From an uncultured Gammaproteobacteria bacterium (lineage in GTDB: Bacteria > Pseudomonadota > Gammaproteobacteria > Steroidobacterales > Woeseiaceae), in contig CALBPI010000004.1 of the NCBI GenBank assembly GCA_937899415.1, positions 1 through 64,000 of the forward strand: a stretch of 64,000 nucleotides of DNA, in the 5' to 3' direction. Under the pieces are notes generated by a model, which worked only from the letters and a program-made list of their open reading frames with translations, ran no database searches and had not been told where the DNA came from. The first letter of the stretch is position 1. The number at the start of each line of letters is the position of its first letter. The position numbers and the translations under genes were made by a program. This document shows positions 18,833 to 27,215 of this stretch, piece after piece.

Positions 18833-20002
18833 ATGAAGACATCGACGATTACAAAAACAGCACGGCTTGGGGTCGCAGGATTGACGCTCGCGTTAACTGT
18901 GGGCAGCGCGTTTGCCGGTCCGCGTGAGCAGGCCAAGCGCATTCACGACCGTCTTGCGGGTGTTCCCCCAACGGCGTCCGTACTCGACGCCATGGAAGCT
19001 CCAATCGCGGGCGGCAATGCCATCGCGGCAGCCGAGACGGCGATGGAGAACAGCGCGTTCTACAGCGTGACGCTCAAGAACTGGGCGACGCCGTGGACGA
19101 ACCGCGATGGCGATATTTTCGCCCCGCTCAACGACTACACAGCCACAGTGATCGGGATGGTCAGAGATGACGTGCCCTTTAATGAAGTGCTGTTCGGCGA
19201 CCATCTCTACGTCGGCGCCAACGGCCTTGGGGTCCCGGGCTACTCGATGACCAACAATGATCACTACGAGGCGCTCGAACAGAACGCCATCGATCTCAAA
19301 GACAATCTCGTCGCGACCACGCAATCGGCTCAGACCGACTTGCCGGCCACGGCGACTGCGGGCGTCATGACCACGCGCGCCGCTGCAGAGGCCTTCTTTA
19401 TCGCGGGCACCAACCGCGCGATGCTGCGTTTCACCCTCATGAACCACCTGTGCCGCGACCTCGAGCAGGTCGCTGACGTGACCCGCCCGCCGGATCGCAT
19501 CCGCCAGGACGTCACGCGCAGCCCGGGCGGTGACAGCCGTCTGTTCCTGAGCAACTGCATCAGCTGCCACAGCGGGATGGATCCGCTGGCGCAGGCGTTT
19601 GCGTACTACAACTACAACGAGGAAACGGGTCGGATCGAATACACCCAGGGTGCGGTCCATCCGAAGTACTTCAACAACGACACGAACTTCGCATTCGGCT
19701 TCCGTACGCCCGACGACGCCTGGTCCAACTACTGGCGTGATGGGCGTAACGCATTGCTGGGCTGGGACAACAGCCAGCCGGGCTCCGGCGCCGGCGCGAA
19801 GTCTCTGGGCATGGAACTGGCAGGCAGCCAGGCCTTCGCCCAGTGCCAGGTCGAAAAAGTATTCGAGAACGTGTGCCTGCGTGAGCCCGGCGATGCCGCG
19901 GATCGCGCGCAGGTCGACGCGATGACGGCGTCGTTCGTAGGCAGCAACTATCGGTTGAAGCAGACCTTCGCCGAAGCAGCCACCTACTGCATGGGCGACT
20001 GA
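18833..20002 (+). CDS. Secreted mono-haem c-type cytochrome-like protein
   Basis: Exported protein of 389 residues with a signal peptide (MKTSTITKTARLGVAGLTLALTVGSAFA). One CxxCH motif, NCISCHSGMDP (about residue 240), marks a c-type haem site; the following GMDP and the layout recall the DUF1585/1588-type haem modules of environmental bacteria. Further Cys (NHLCRDL, FAQCQVEKVFENVC, YCMGD) may form disulfides. It is the first gene of a rightward three-gene set, with 10 bases to the next gene. Periplasmic electron transfer is likely; the partner and substrate are unknown. Confidence 0.75.
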   Translation: MKTSTITKTARLGVAGLTLALTVGSAFAGPREQAKRIHDRLAGVPPTASVLDAMEAPIAGGNAIAAAETAMENSAFYSVTLKNWATPWTNRDGDIFAPLNDYTATVIGMVRDDVPFNEVLFGDHLYVGANGLGVPGYSMTNNDHYEALEQNAIDLKDNLVATTQSAQTDLPATATAGVMTTRAAAEAFFIAGTNRAMLRFTLMNHLCRDLEQVADVTRPPDRIRQDVTRSPGGDSRLFLSNCISCHSGMDPLAQAFAYYNYNEETGRIEYTQGAVHPKYFNNDTNFAFGFRTPDDAWSNYWRDGRNALLGWDNSQPGSGAGAKSLGMELAGSQAFAQCQVEKVFENVCLREPGDAADRAQVDAMTASFVGSNYRLKQTFAEAATYCMGD

Positions 20003-20012
20003 GGACACGATC

Positions 20013-22478
20013 ATGACGACAAAAACTAAAGTTCATACCGTGGCCCGTCTTGGCGGCCTCCTGGCTGTTGTCGCTTTGATCAGCGCCTGCTCCGGTGGTG
20101 GTGCCGAAACCCAGGTCAACCCGGTGACGTCCGTTCCCGACACCACGGGTTACAACGGCCCGGCGCCGCTCACGGCAGACGTCCAGGCATTCCAGATCAA
20201 CCTCTGGAGCAACGTTCAATCCGAAGCCGGCTGTGGCGCTTGCCACGGCGCTGGCGGACAGGCCCCGACCTTCGCACGTGTTGACGACATCAACCTCGCC
20301 TACGACGCGGCCAACACGGCCGTTAATCTGGGCGCTCCCGGTGAATCGTTGCTCGTAACCAAAGTCGCCGGTGGCCACAACTGCTGGTCCGGCAGTGACG
20401 CCGTCTGCGGTGACCTCATGGAAACCTGGATTCAGGGTTGGGCAGGTGAGCTCGTCGCCGGCGGTGGCCGCACGATCGAGCTGGCCGCACCGCCGATTTA
20501 CGATCCGGGCGCGAGCCGTAATTTCCCGACCGACCCCGGTCTGTTCGCGAGCACGGTGTACCCGATCACGCAGACCTATTGCTCTGGCTGCCATCAGTCG
20601 GGCGCACAGTTTGCGCAGGCCCCGTTCCTGGCGGAAAACGACGTAGAAGTCGCTTATGAGGCCGCGCGACCCAAGATTCTGCTTAACGACCCGCAGAACT
20701 CGCGTCTCGTGCTGCGTCTGCAAAACGAATTCCACAACTGCTGGAGCGGCAACTGCGCCGCCGACGCCGCTGCCATGCAGACGGCCATCGAGGCTATGGC
20801 CAATGCCATTACGCCCACGGCAGTTGATCCGAGCCTGACCTTCAGTAAAGCGCTGACGCTGCTCGACGGGATCGTCGCCAGTGGCGGCAGCCGTTACGAA
20901 GCCAACGCCATTGCAACTTACGAGTTCAAGACGGGCGAAGGCCTGATCGCCTACGACACCAGTGGTGTGTCACCCGCGCTCGACCTCACCATGTCGGGTG
21001 ATGTCGGCTGGGTCGGCGGCTGGGGTATCGAAATCCGCAACGGTAAAGCCCAGGGCCGCACCGCGGACAGCAAGAAGCTGCACGACCTCATCAAATCGAC
21101 GGGCGAATACGCCATCGAGGCCTGGGTCGTGCCGGCCAACGTGGTCCAGGAAGAGGCTCGCATCGTGAGCTACTCCGCCGGACCGACGGCACGCAACTTC
21201 ACGCTGGGGCAGACGCTCTACGACTACACTTTCGCCAACCGCAGTGACGTCACCGACGGCAACGGCATGCCTGCGCTGCAGACGCCCGCCGCTGATGAAG
21301 TGCTGCAGGCGACATTGCAGCACGTGGTCGCGAACTACGACCCGGTCAACGGCCGCAGCCTGTGGGTTAACGGTCAGCTGATCGATATCAACGACGAAGT
21401 CGGCGGTGGCAGCATTGCCGACTGGGATGACACCTTCGCGTTCGTCCTCGGTAACGAGGTGTCCAGCGACGGCCTGTTCGCCGGCACGTTCCGCTACGTG
21501 TCGATCCACAACCGCGTGCTGACTGAGGGGCAGATCGCGCAGAACTTTGATGCCGGTGTCGGTGAGAAGTTCTACCTGCTGTTCAGCGTCTCGCATCTGG
21601 TAGACGTGCCCGAAGCCTATGTGCTGTTCGAGGTGGCGCAGTTCGACAACTACAGCTACCTGTTCAACGCACCGCACTTCATCTCGCTCGACACGTCGGC
21701 GACCTGGGACGGTATTCCGATCCAGGGTATCCGCGTAGGCGTGAACGGCACTGAGCCGCCGGTGGGCCAGGCCTTCCGCACGGTCAGCACGAGTCTTGAC
21801 AGCACCTTGCTCGAAGAGCTGGGTCAGCCGCTGTCGCCGTACGGCGCTGTGTTCCAGCAGGAGCAGGGTCCTGAGGGTGACGAGTTCTTCCTGACCTTCG
21901 ACATCCTCGGTGACAACGTCAACGTCCGTACAGACCCCGTACCGCTCGCCTCTGGCGAACCCGCGGATCTGCCTGAAGCCGCAGACATCGGTGTCCGCAT
22001 CTTTGACGAGATTGCAGCAACGATGTCGCAGGCCACGGGCGTATCTCGGGCACACCCCGAGGTGATGCTCACCTACGACGCCGTGCGTCAGCAGATGCCG
22101 TCAAGCCCGCTCTTCGGTGGCTTCCTGGCCTCACAGCAGGTCGGTATCTCTCAGCTTGCGGTTGAGTACTGCAACGCGCTTGTTCAGGACACGGCACTGC
22201 GTTCGAGCTTCTTCCCGGGTATGGACTTCAACGCCCCAGCGAACAGCGCGTTTGCCACACAAGCGGGCCGCGACCTGGTTATCGATCCCGTGGTAGATGC
22301 CGTATCAGGCATCAACCTGGCATCGGAGCCGGCACGCGTGGTCATGGAAAACGAGCTCAACGGGCTGATTACGCGACTGACCGCGTGTGGCGCCAGCTGC
22401 GGCCCGGATCAAACAGAAACCGTCGGCACGGCCGTCTGCGCGGCAGCGCTGGGCAGCGCCTCCATGCTGGTGCAGTAA
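20013..22478 (+). CDS. LamG-domain lipoprotein with two cytochrome c-like modules
   Basis: Lipoprotein of 821 residues (lipobox ISAC near residue 28). The first 270 residues contain two similar modules: CGACHGAGG (about residue 73) followed by HNCWSG and a later Cys, and CSGCHQSGA (about 190) followed by HNCWSGNC. Each pairs a CxxCH haem motif with a repeated HNCWSG element. Residues about 300-510 look like a LamG/concanavalin-like carbohydrate- or protein-binding sandwich (IEAWVVPANVV, VNGRSLWVNGQLI, FRYVSIHNRVL). The C-terminal 300 residues are unfamiliar. It is co-transcribed with the mono-haem protein and the Tat-type protein; an outer-surface redox role is inference. Confidence 0.78.
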   Translation: MTTKTKVHTVARLGGLLAVVALISACSGGGAETQVNPVTSVPDTTGYNGPAPLTADVQAFQINLWSNVQSEAGCGACHGAGGQAPTFARVDDINLAYDAANTAVNLGAPGESLLVTKVAGGHNCWSGSDAVCGDLMETWIQGWAGELVAGGGRTIELAAPPIYDPGASRNFPTDPGLFASTVYPITQTYCSGCHQSGAQFAQAPFLAENDVEVAYEAARPKILLNDPQNSRLVLRLQNEFHNCWSGNCAADAAAMQTAIEAMANAITPTAVDPSLTFSKALTLLDGIVASGGSRYEANAIATYEFKTGEGLIAYDTSGVSPALDLTMSGDVGWVGGWGIEIRNGKAQGRTADSKKLHDLIKSTGEYAIEAWVVPANVVQEEARIVSYSAGPTARNFTLGQTLYDYTFANRSDVTDGNGMPALQTPAADEVLQATLQHVVANYDPVNGRSLWVNGQLIDINDEVGGGSIADWDDTFAFVLGNEVSSDGLFAGTFRYVSIHNRVLTEGQIAQNFDAGVGEKFYLLFSVSHLVDVPEAYVLFEVAQFDNYSYLFNAPHFISLDTSATWDGIPIQGIRVGVNGTEPPVGQAFRTVSTSLDSTLLEELGQPLSPYGAVFQQEQGPEGDEFFLTFDILGDNVNVRTDPVPLASGEPADLPEAADIGVRIFDEIAATMSQATGVSRAHPEVMLTYDAVRQQMPSSPLFGGFLASQQVGISQLAVEYCNALVQDTALRSSFFPGMDFNAPANSAFATQAGRDLVIDPVVDAVSGINLASEPARVVMENELNGLITRLTACGASCGPDQTETVGTAVCAAALGSASMLVQ

Positions 22479-22502
22479 GACTTTTAGACAGGAACCGAAA
22501 CC

Positions 22503-24083
22503 ATGGCAAAGAAAAAAGAGAATCTGCACCCGGATACTCCGATTCTTCACCCGGACCACAAGCGGCCGAGTACTCGCCGCGAGTTTGTCGCCACGGGCCT
22601 GATGGCAGGCACATCGACGCTCATGTCGGGCGGCCTGTTCAGCCTGTTCGCGAATCCGATGGAAGCGCGAGCGGCACTCTCGCCCGATCTGCAACCGCTG
22701 CGTGCGGGCTGCGGTCTCGAGCTGGCTGGCGCGGGCAAGATCCCGTTCGTGTGCTTCGACCTTGCGGGCGGCGCCAACATGGCAGGGTCCAACGTGCTGG
22801 TCGGTGGCCCGGGCGGTCAGATGGATTTCCTGTCAACGGCGGGCTACAACAAGCTCGGCCTGCCCGGTGATCAAACGCCTGATGTAGTCAACCCCGATAC
22901 GGGCACCAATGACTTCATCAACACGGACCTCGGTCTCGCGTTCCATTCGGACTCGGCATTCCTGCGCGGAATCCTTGAGCGCGCGTCTCCGGCAACGATC
23001 GCCAACACCAACGGCGCGATCCTCGTGGCACGTTCCGAGAACGACACGGGCAACAACCCGCACAACCCCATGTACGGCATTGCCCGCACGGGTGCGCGTG
23101 GTGAACTGCTCGACCTTATTGGTTCGCGCACGTCGGAGTCGGGTGGCAACTCGATGGCGCCGGCCGCGATGATCGATCCGGCTCTGCGGCCTTCCAAGGT
23201 CGACCGTCCTGGCGACGTCACGGGTCTCGTCGACACGGGCAAGCTCGTCGGCCTGCTCTCGCAGGAAGACGCCGTAGCCGTGCTCGAGTCCGTTTACCGC
23301 CTCAGTGACCAGAAACTGGGCCAGGTCGACACCAAGATCGACGCTGACGCCGTGGTTAAGGACCTCGTCTCCTGCGGTTACCTGAAGTCGGCCGATCTCG
23401 CCGACCGCTTCGGTGATCCGTCGCAGCTCAACCCGTCACTGGATGCAGACCTCGTCGGCCCCGCAGGCATCTTCTCGCAGGTCGAATACGACGATGACCG
23501 CGAATTCCGCAAAACGGCTTCCGTCATGAAGCTTGTCGCGAACGGCTACGCCGGCGCCGGCACCATCACAATGGGTGGCTACGATTACCACGGTGGTCGT
23601 CGTGCTCGCGGCGAGGTACGTGACCTGCGTGCCGGTCGTTGCATGGGTGCCGCACTCGAGTACGCAGCGCGCCGCGGCGTGCCGCTCTTCATGTACGTGT
23701 TCTCGGACGGCTCGCTGTCGAGTAACGGCATGATCGACGACACCGAGGACGGTCGCGGCAAGCTCGAATGGGCATCGGACAACCAGAGTACGGCTGCCTC
23801 GTTCATCCTGGTCTACAACCCGAACGGTCGACCGCAGCTGTTCACGGGTGACAGCTTAGCTCCCGAAAACCATCAACAGATCGGACACTTCCGGCCCGAT
23901 GGCTCTGGCGAGACGAGCTCAAGCCCGATCGCAAACAACGTCAACCTGCTCGTGGAAGCTGTGGTGCTCAACTACCTGGCGATCCACGGCGAACAGGCGA
24001 ACTTCGAAGTCCTGTTCCCGAACCACGGCCTGGGTAACGTACAGCTGCGAGACAGCCTGACCGCCTTCAATCCGATTATCTGA
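22503..24083 (+). CDS. Tat-exported DUF1501-like protein
   Basis: 526 residues with a twin-arginine type signal (STRREFVATGLMAG, residues 23-36). The body has IPFVCFDLAGGANMAGS, SENDTGNNPHNPMYGI, TITMGGYDYHGG and LFPNHGLGNV, which resemble the alkaline-phosphatase-like DUF1501 family that partners haem proteins in planctomycetes. The assignment is tentative because I cannot align it here. It follows the LamG lipoprotein by 24 bases with AGGAACC as ribosome site and ends before a strong terminator, closing the operon. Tat export hints at a cofactor or folding in the cytoplasm. Confidence 0.7.
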   Translation: MAKKKENLHPDTPILHPDHKRPSTRREFVATGLMAGTSTLMSGGLFSLFANPMEARAALSPDLQPLRAGCGLELAGAGKIPFVCFDLAGGANMAGSNVLVGGPGGQMDFLSTAGYNKLGLPGDQTPDVVNPDTGTNDFINTDLGLAFHSDSAFLRGILERASPATIANTNGAILVARSENDTGNNPHNPMYGIARTGARGELLDLIGSRTSESGGNSMAPAAMIDPALRPSKVDRPGDVTGLVDTGKLVGLLSQEDAVAVLESVYRLSDQKLGQVDTKIDADAVVKDLVSCGYLKSADLADRFGDPSQLNPSLDADLVGPAGIFSQVEYDDDREFRKTASVMKLVANGYAGAGTITMGGYDYHGGRRARGEVRDLRAGRCMGAALEYAARRGVPLFMYVFSDGSLSSNGMIDDTEDGRGKLEWASDNQSTAASFILVYNPNGRPQLFTGDSLAPENHQQIGHFRPDGSGETSSSPIANNVNLLVEAVVLNYLAIHGEQANFEVLFPNHGLGNVQLRDSLTAFNPII

Positions 24084-24134
24084 CGCCTGGCGTCAGATCT
24101 CCTGACGAAAGCAGGTCGTTTCCGCCTGTCGCTC

Positions 24135-24170
24135 GTGCCGGTGCCGTAATGGCACCGGCTCTTTTTTTTA
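24135..24170 (+). terminator. Rho-independent terminator closing the cytochrome-like operon
   Basis: GCCGGTGCC (24137-24145) pairs with GGCACCGGC (24151-24159), followed by eight T (24162-24169). It also separates the convergent SRPBCC gene, whose stop codon lies at the T-run. A second small hairpin TGACGCC-t-GGCGTCA sits at the stop of the Tat-type gene. Confidence 0.9.
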
Positions 24171-24809
24171 GCCCTCGGTCGCAGGCGCGTCCGAGGCCAC
24201 GTCAGCCGGCGCGTCCATTTCTGGACCCGGCATGACATCTTCCGGGACCGAGTCGTCGGGCGAACCCGACTCGACAAACCGGACAAACCGGTCCATCTGC
24301 TCACCGAGCACGCCATCCACGGCCGGTGCAATCCGCTCCAGGCCCTCGGGGTCATAGCCGCCGACGCGGTACTCAAGCGCGATGTCGGTCGCATCCTCAC
24401 TGGGCAACAGGCTCACCGTCAGGTTGCCGTCGACCCCCATGAGCCCCAGCGGCCCAAGACCACCCGTCAGCCGCAGCAGCTTGTTCTCACGCAGCATGGT
24501 GACGGTCAAATGCACGACGACGTCATTGGTCCCGATGCGTTCGCAAAAGCAGCCTAGCGGTCGCGCCTCGATGTACAGGCTCTCGGCATTGCCTGAGTAA
24601 GTGTGATCTGGGTGCCACCACTCGCCGACGTGGCCGAGCAACATGCGCCATGCCGTTTCGGGCGGTGCAAGCACCGTGCGCTCGTGTCGGACGACAAAGC
24701 CCGTGTCGGCGGCGTGCAACACCTCGGCCTGCGCCGCAGGCGCGATCAGTGATGCCATAAGCCCCACCGCGGCCAGGCGCGGCACCAGTCGCTGTGTAAC
24801 GCTGTTCAT
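24168..24809 (-). CDS. Secreted SRPBCC-fold protein
   Basis: ATG 24809 opens a signal peptide (MNSVTQRLVPRLAAVGLMASLIAPAAQA), giving about 213 residues. The body resembles the START/polyketide-cyclase (SRPBCC) fold: an initial VVRHERTVLAPPETAWRMLLGHVGEWW segment is the usual first strand-helix. The last 35 residues are rich in Asp, Pro and Ala and probably disordered. Such folds bind hydrophobic ligands, but none can be named here. It starts 31 bases after the symporter stop and may be co-transcribed with it. Confidence 0.75.
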   Translation of the reverse strand: MNSVTQRLVPRLAAVGLMASLIAPAAQAEVLHAADTGFVVRHERTVLAPPETAWRMLLGHVGEWWHPDHTYSGNAESLYIEARPLGCFCERIGTNDVVVHLTVTMLRENKLLRLTGGLGPLGLMGVDGNLTVSLLPSEDATDIALEYRVGGYDPEGLERIAPAVDGVLGEQMDRFVRFVESGSPDDSVPEDVMPGPEMDAPADVASDAPATEG

Positions 24810-24840
24810 GGGCGCAGGATACAAGAAAAGGCGTTCACCC

Positions 24841-25746
24841 TCAGGCTGGCGCGGGTTCGACGTCCCGCACGCCCCAGAAGCACGCCAGCGCGGCGCCACT
24901 GAGCAGGTGCCAGACCCCCCACCAGCCGGCAACGAGCGCCATCCCACCCAGGCCGTCGAAGAACGCGAAGATCAGTGTCAGGCCCAGCGCCGAGTTCTGA
25001 ATGCCCGTCTCGATGGTCACGCTGCGCCGAACGCGCGGGGGCAATCGCACAAGCGTTGCCATAAGGAAGCCCGCAGCCAGCGCCGCCCCGTTGTGCAGCA
25101 TCACGACGCCAGCAATGACCTGCGCCCATTCGACGAACAGAGACCAGTTGGCCGCAAACGCCGCAATCACAAAGCCCGCAAACACGACCATCGAAAACCG
25201 GCGAAACGGCAGTCGCAGACGCTGCGCGATCGCCGGGCGGCGTGTCGCCAGCCAGCAGCCCGCCATCGTCGGTACGACGAGCACAAGCACGACGATGACC
25301 AACATGCGCACTACGTCGATCTCAACACTGCGCAGCAGCGCGCGCGTCTCGGGCAACACGCTGCCCCAGAGCGCGATGTTCAACGGCGTCGCCAGAAATG
25401 CAAACGAACTCGTGATCGCCGACAAGGTCACACTAAGCGCAACATCGCCGCGCGCGAGGTGCGAGAAAAAATTGCTGACACTGCCACCCGGGCAGGCGGC
25501 CACGATAATCATACCGAGCGCGATCGAGGGTGGTGGTGCGACCGCAATCACCAGCGCCAGCGTCACAGCGGGAAGGACGAGCCACTGCGACACGAGACCC
25601 GTGATGAGCGCGCGGGGACGCCTGCTGACACGGCGAAAGTCGGCGAAGTCGAGATCGAGCGCGATGCCAAACATGATCGCGGCCAGCAGCACATTCAAGG
25701 CCACCAGCGCATCGGCAGAGAAATTCAGGCGGACGGCATCAAGCAC
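24841..25746 (-). CDS. Bile acid:sodium symporter family transporter
   Basis: Inner-membrane protein of about 301 residues with 8-10 hydrophobic helices. GTG 25746 (VLDAVRLNFSADALVALNV) is preferred to ATG 25779, because the family usually begins at this point. Typical features are MFGIALDLDFADF, AACPGGSVSNFFSHLARGD and ETGIQNSALGLTL, which correspond to the sodium-binding crossing regions. The substrate is probably an organic anion; bacterial members rarely transport bile acids. It is followed closely by the SRPBCC gene. Confidence 0.88.
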   Translation of the reverse strand: MLDAVRLNFSADALVALNVLLAAIMFGIALDLDFADFRRVSRRPRALITGLVSQWLVLPAVTLALVIAVAPPPSIALGMIIVAACPGGSVSNFFSHLARGDVALSVTLSAITSSFAFLATPLNIALWGSVLPETRALLRSVEIDVVRMLVIVVLVLVVPTMAGCWLATRRPAIAQRLRLPFRRFSMVVFAGFVIAAFAANWSLFVEWAQVIAGVVMLHNGAALAAGFLMATLVRLPPRVRRSVTIETGIQNSALGLTLIFAFFDGLGGMALVAGWWGVWHLLSGAALACFWGVRDVEPAPA

Positions 25747-25826
25747 GTCGCAACCCCCCGGGCGAGCAGTACCAGCCACACGCTACCGCATCTGCGGCGC
25801 GTGGTCAGCGGCGCTATTGCCCCGGC

Positions 25827-27212
25827 TTATTCGAGGTTGTAGTCGAGGTAGGCGTAAACGCGCTGCGCGACCGCCTGGCCGCGAACGAGCCGCGGTTCGT
25901 ATTCCCACTCGGAGATGGCGCGCAATGCGGACCGGTCGAACAGCGAGCCTGAGCTGCTTTCAACCACTTCGATCTCGCGGGTTTTGCCGTCGGTGCCGAC
26001 CGTGAACTCGACCTTCACGCGGCCATTAACCCCGCGCTGCAGAGCGCGACGCGGGTAGATGGGTGCGACGGCCTTGGTGCGGCGCAGCGTCGCGGCCGAG
26101 ACCACCTCGGACGTTGCGGCTGCGATGAACGCCTGGTCGACCGCGGCGAGCAGTTCCGTCTTCTCGGCGGTATCCGATGTGACGAGCTTGCCGTACTCGC
26201 GGTAGAGCCGGTCTGCGGTGCCCGGATCGGCCGCGACGGAAGCGTTGCGAATACCCGAGGCGAGCGCGGCAGCGACTTCGCCTTGCAGCGATTGACGTGT
26301 CGACGCGTTTGAAACGTTGTCCAGCAGGGCGACGGCGCCACTGCGACCACGGAAGTTCCCGGAAGCCAGTGCTTCACGCACGGCGATCTCACCGGCGTCC
26401 TGTTGCGGCGCGGCCGGCGGCGGTGTCGGCGTTGATGTGGCGGTCGCCGGCGCTGTGCGCGCGGCAGCCCTGGCTGCGGCCTGTTGCTGCTGTTGGACGC
26501 GCTGCCGCTCCGCAGCGGCGGCGCGTTCGGCGGCAGCCTGTGCCGCGACACGCTGCGCATCGATCCGATCACGGACGTCGGCGCGCAGCGTCAGCAACTC
26601 ACCAGCCTGCGTGCGCGGCAGCGCGGCCAGCGTATCGAGAATGGCGTTCGCCTGCGTCTCATCGCCTGCATCCGCCGCAGTCAGCGCCAGCGACGACTGT
26701 GTCTGACGGAAGTCGACGAGACGCTGTTCAAAACGCCCAATGCTGTCGTGTTCGAAGCCTGAATTGTTGAGCTGCTCGACAACATAATTGGCGCGCGACC
26801 AGTCCTCGCCGCCCAGCGCGGCATCGACCAGGCTGCCCACACGGTTCACCACGGCATCCACTTCGGCCACGACCGTGTCATCGGCCTGCGCCTGCTCGAG
26901 GAACAGCGCGTAGTAGTACAGCGCATTACTGCCCGCAGGCTCCGTGAGCATGCCGGCATCAGCCGCGAGGCGTGCGCGGGACAAGAGCTCACCGTTGGGC
27001 GTTTCCGCCGCTACAACAGCCTGCACCTCGGCCTGCTCGGGCGTGGGTTCCGCGGCCACCGCGGGCGCACTCTCGACGACTTCGCCGTCCGAACCCAGGA
27101 AAAACCAGGCCGCCATCGCAGCAATCACGACGAGCGCACCGATCAGGATCGGTGTATCGAATGATTTCTTCTCCGCCGGTACGGGGGCGTCAAGAACGGC
27201 CTCGTCGCTCAT
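25827..27212 (-). CDS. TonB-like energy transducer with helical/TPR-like periplasmic region
   Basis: 461 residues. One membrane segment (about 20-41) leaves the rest in the periplasm. Residues about 70-220 are helical and TPR-like, 220-275 are Gln/Ala-rich with a Pro/Thr stretch, and the C-terminus (about 375-460) is a TonB C-terminal domain (IYPRRALQRGVNGRVKVEF, then RSALRAISEWEYEPRLV). It follows the response regulator by three bases, so kinase, regulator and this gene form an operon. ExbB and ExbD are not in the window. The domain may work in envelope signalling rather than in iron uptake; this is inference. Confidence 0.82.
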   Translation of the reverse strand: MSDEAVLDAPVPAEKKSFDTPILIGALVVIAAMAAWFFLGSDGEVVESAPAVAAEPTPEQAEVQAVVAAETPNGELLSRARLAADAGMLTEPAGSNALYYYALFLEQAQADDTVVAEVDAVVNRVGSLVDAALGGEDWSRANYVVEQLNNSGFEHDSIGRFEQRLVDFRQTQSSLALTAADAGDETQANAILDTLAALPRTQAGELLTLRADVRDRIDAQRVAAQAAAERAAAAERQRVQQQQQAAARAAARTAPATATSTPTPPPAAPQQDAGEIAVREALASGNFRGRSGAVALLDNVSNASTRQSLQGEVAAALASGIRNASVAADPGTADRLYREYGKLVTSDTAEKTELLAAVDQAFIAAATSEVVSAATLRRTKAVAPIYPRRALQRGVNGRVKVEFTVGTDGKTREIEVVESSSGSLFDRSALRAISEWEYEPRLVRGQAVAQRVYAYLDYNLE

Positions 27213-27215
27213 GGC

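Noticed and set aside
19671-22055. Long minus-strand frames (354 and 361 residues) opposite the cytochrome-like genes
   Set aside because: Low-complexity Arg/Val-rich translations antisense to genes with signal peptides and CxxCH motifs.
24643-25842. 399-residue plus-strand frame across the symporter
   Set aside because: Composition is Arg/His/Gln-rich and typical of an antisense frame of a membrane protein.
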